DNA from: CAYXWM01 sp964468805
GTDB lineage: Bacteria > Bacillota > Clostridia > Lachnospirales > WRBF01
Direction of reading: 5' to 3'
Assembly: GCA_964468805.1 (NCBI GenBank)
Contig: CAYXWM010000061.1
Span: forward strand, 1-14,538
Length of the DNA: 14,538 nt
Part shown: in pieces, positions 13,235-14,538 of the stretch
How positions within the stretch are numbered: position 1 is the stretch's first letter
Layout of the letters: the number at the start of each line of letters is the position of its first letter
Made by a program: the position numbers and the translations under genes
Notes under the pieces: generated by a model
Seen by the model: only the letters and a program-made list of their open reading frames with translations
Told to the model about the DNA's origin: nothing
Databases searched by the model: none

Positions 13235-14311
13235 ATGAAGAAGATTAAATCGTTTTGCCTATCAGTATTGGTATTTTCGTTAATTCTCACATTAAACGGC
13301 AGAATTTTTGCTAAACAAGCGGAAGAAGCACCGGCATCTGTAAACATAAAACTATCCTTCGCCGGAGACTGTACCTTGGGTATGGATCATACTCGGGGGT
13401 ATGCAAACAGCTTTTACAATGTATTTGATAAGCAAAAAGGAAACTTTGCATACTTTTTTGAAAATGTAAAACCCATATTTGAAGCAGATGACTTAACAAT
13501 AGTAAACCTTGAAGGACCCTTAACAGACAAAAATACATCAGCCAAAAAAGAGTTTACTTTCAAGGGCTTACCCTCTTTTACAAATATTTTAAAAGAAGGC
13601 AGTGTTGAAGCCGTAAACTTTGCAAACAATCATAATATGGATTATAAGCAAGGCGGATTTGACGATACCCTAAAACACCTTTCGGAAGCGGGAATAGGCG
13701 TTTTCGTATCGCCAAAGGAATACATAACGGAAGTAAAGGGAATAAAGGTAGGGTTTCTCGGCTATAAAGGTTGGTCTGCCGGAGCAAAAAATGAAATTAA
13801 GGCTGATATACAAGCATTGAAAGACAAAGGTGCGCGTTTGGTCACGGTAAGTTTTCATTGGGGCATAGAAAGAGCAAATGTTCCAAACAAAACCCAAACG
13901 GATTTGGGGCATTGGGCCATAGATTCAGGAGCCGACTTGGTTGTAGGTCATCATCCTCACGTAATGCAAGGTATCGAAAAATATAAAGATAAATACATAG
14001 TTTACAGCTTGGGAAATTTTTGTTTCGGAGGGAATCGTAATCCTACCGACAAAGATACATTTATATTTACACAGCAATTCACTTTTGACTATAAAGAAGG
14101 TACTTATAATCTGACCAAAGACGAAGTAAAAATCCATCCCGTAATGGTTTCCTCTGTGAAAAATTTAAATGATTTTAAGCCTACTCCGGCACAGGGGGCT
14201 GATTTTGAAAGAATTGCCAAACGACTGAATGACTACAGTGCAAAGGTTAACAAAGAAAAAATCTACTTACCCATTGTTTCGTTTTCCGATGAAAATAAGA
14301 TCAATTCTTGA
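13235..14311 (+). CDS. Secreted CapA-family (PGA_cap) metallophosphatase-like protein
   Basis: A 358-residue exported protein. Residues 1-26 form a signal peptide (MKK, hydrophobic core 7-20, likely cut after IFA). The mature part is a CapA/PgsA-type calcineurin-like domain: SFAGDCTLG (41-49, Asp45), NLEGPLTD (91-98), NFANNHNMDY (128-137), SFHWG (206-210), GHHPHVMQGIE (238-248) and YSLGNFCFGG (257-266). These Asp, Asn and His residues are the family's presumed metal ligands. CapA is needed for poly-gamma-glutamate capsule assembly in Bacillus, but no capB or capC is near, so a general surface-polymer role is safer. A GTG ten codons upstream (13205) lies within the leader hairpin; AAGGAGG (13224-13230) four bases before the ATG at 13235 fixes the start. 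No clear terminator follows. Confidence 0.88.
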   Translation: MKKIKSFCLSVLVFSLILTLNGRIFAKQAEEAPASVNIKLSFAGDCTLGMDHTRGYANSFYNVFDKQKGNFAYFFENVKPIFEADDLTIVNLEGPLTDKNTSAKKEFTFKGLPSFTNILKEGSVEAVNFANNHNMDYKQGGFDDTLKHLSEAGIGVFVSPKEYITEVKGIKVGFLGYKGWSAGAKNEIKADIQALKDKGARLVTVSFHWGIERANVPNKTQTDLGHWAIDSGADLVVGHHPHVMQGIEKYKDKYIVYSLGNFCFGGNRNPTDKDTFIFTQQFTFDYKEGTYNLTKDEVKIHPVMVSSVKNLNDFKPTPAQGADFERIAKRLNDYSAKVNKEKIYLPIVSFSDENKINS

Positions 14312-14374
14312 CATATTCCCGGATCTTTTAATAAGGAGCATAATATTTCAATAATATGTATTTACTTTAATATG

Positions 14375-14403
14375 TTGAATTTTTTGCCGAATTTAGGTAT
14401 TAT
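14375..14403 (+). promoter_or_regulatory. Promoter of the gene at the right edge
   Basis: TTGAAT (14375-14380), a 17-base spacer and TATTAT (14398-14403), about 40 bases before the start codon at 14444. Confidence 0.6.
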
Positions 14404-14443
14404 ATAGATTCAATCTAAAAGATTAGAAGGGAAGTGGCATAAG

Positions 14444-14538
14444 ATGGACACGGCTTCAATGGTTTTAGGTATTTTAGGTTTGGTATTCTGGGTTACCCCG
14501 CTTTTTGGGCTACCCATTAATATTGTAGGGCTTTGCCT
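14444..14538 (+). CDS. Small membrane protein, DUF4190-like N terminus (partial)
   Basis: An ATG at 14444 opens a frame that runs off the window after 31 codons. The visible part starts MDTASMVLGILGLVFW and continues with a Pro/Gly-rich turn and a second hydrophobic stretch, which resembles the paired-helix proteins grouped as DUF4190; the function of these is unknown. AAGTGG (14432-14437) is six bases before the ATG, and a good promoter precedes it. The assignment rests on a short segment. Confidence 0.55.
   Translation, partial: MDTASMVLGILGLVFWVTPLFGLPINIVGLC

Overview
The window looks like chromosomal DNA of a low-to-moderate-GC Bacillota, most likely a clostridial-type anaerobe. The reasons are AT-rich intergenic DNA, strong purine-rich ribosome binding sites of the AGGAGG type, sigma-A-like promoters, U-tract terminators, a NiaR-type NAD repressor, a TrpB2-type enzyme and a poly-HAMP chemoreceptor. 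The genus cannot be read from this sequence. No rRNA, tRNA, CRISPR array, insertion sequence or phage gene was seen.

Layout. (1) Bases 1-461 hold the 3' part of a PfkB-type sugar kinase on the + strand, closed by a long terminator hairpin shared with the convergent gene. (2) Bases 651-6278, all on the - strand, form a candidate LacI-controlled uptake/metabolism locus. In transcription order it holds a LacI-family regulator with a long structured leader, a terminator, a promoter with a LacI-type operator, two paralogous AzgA/NCS2-like permeases, and a RibD-C/DHFR-fold oxidoreductase. (3) Bases 6749-8113 (-) encode a stand-alone TrpB2-like PLP enzyme. (4) Bases 8332-8537 (-) hold a self-contained unit of promoter, ribosome binding site, 24-codon ORF and terminator that looks like an unannotated small-protein gene. 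(5) Bases 8672-10477 (-) form an NAD-salvage locus: niaR, then an operator-bearing promoter, an AmiS/UreI-family channel, and a nicotinamidase-like cysteine hydrolase. (6) Bases 10756-14311 (+) hold a large methyl-accepting chemotaxis protein and a secreted CapA-family protein with a structured, terminator-like leader. (7) A small membrane protein begins at 14444 and runs off the end.

How the genes may work together. In locus 2 the regulator probably controls entry of a nucleobase-like compound. The permeases keep the NCS2 fold but have lost the usual substrate motif, and the co-directional reductase is related to the pyrimidine reductase of riboflavin synthesis, so an unidentified heterocycle is a plausible substrate. 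In locus 5 the channel-plus-amidase pair under a NiaR-like operator suggests nicotinamide uptake and deamidation controlled by niacin status. Both are inferences from sequence and context and are marked so below.
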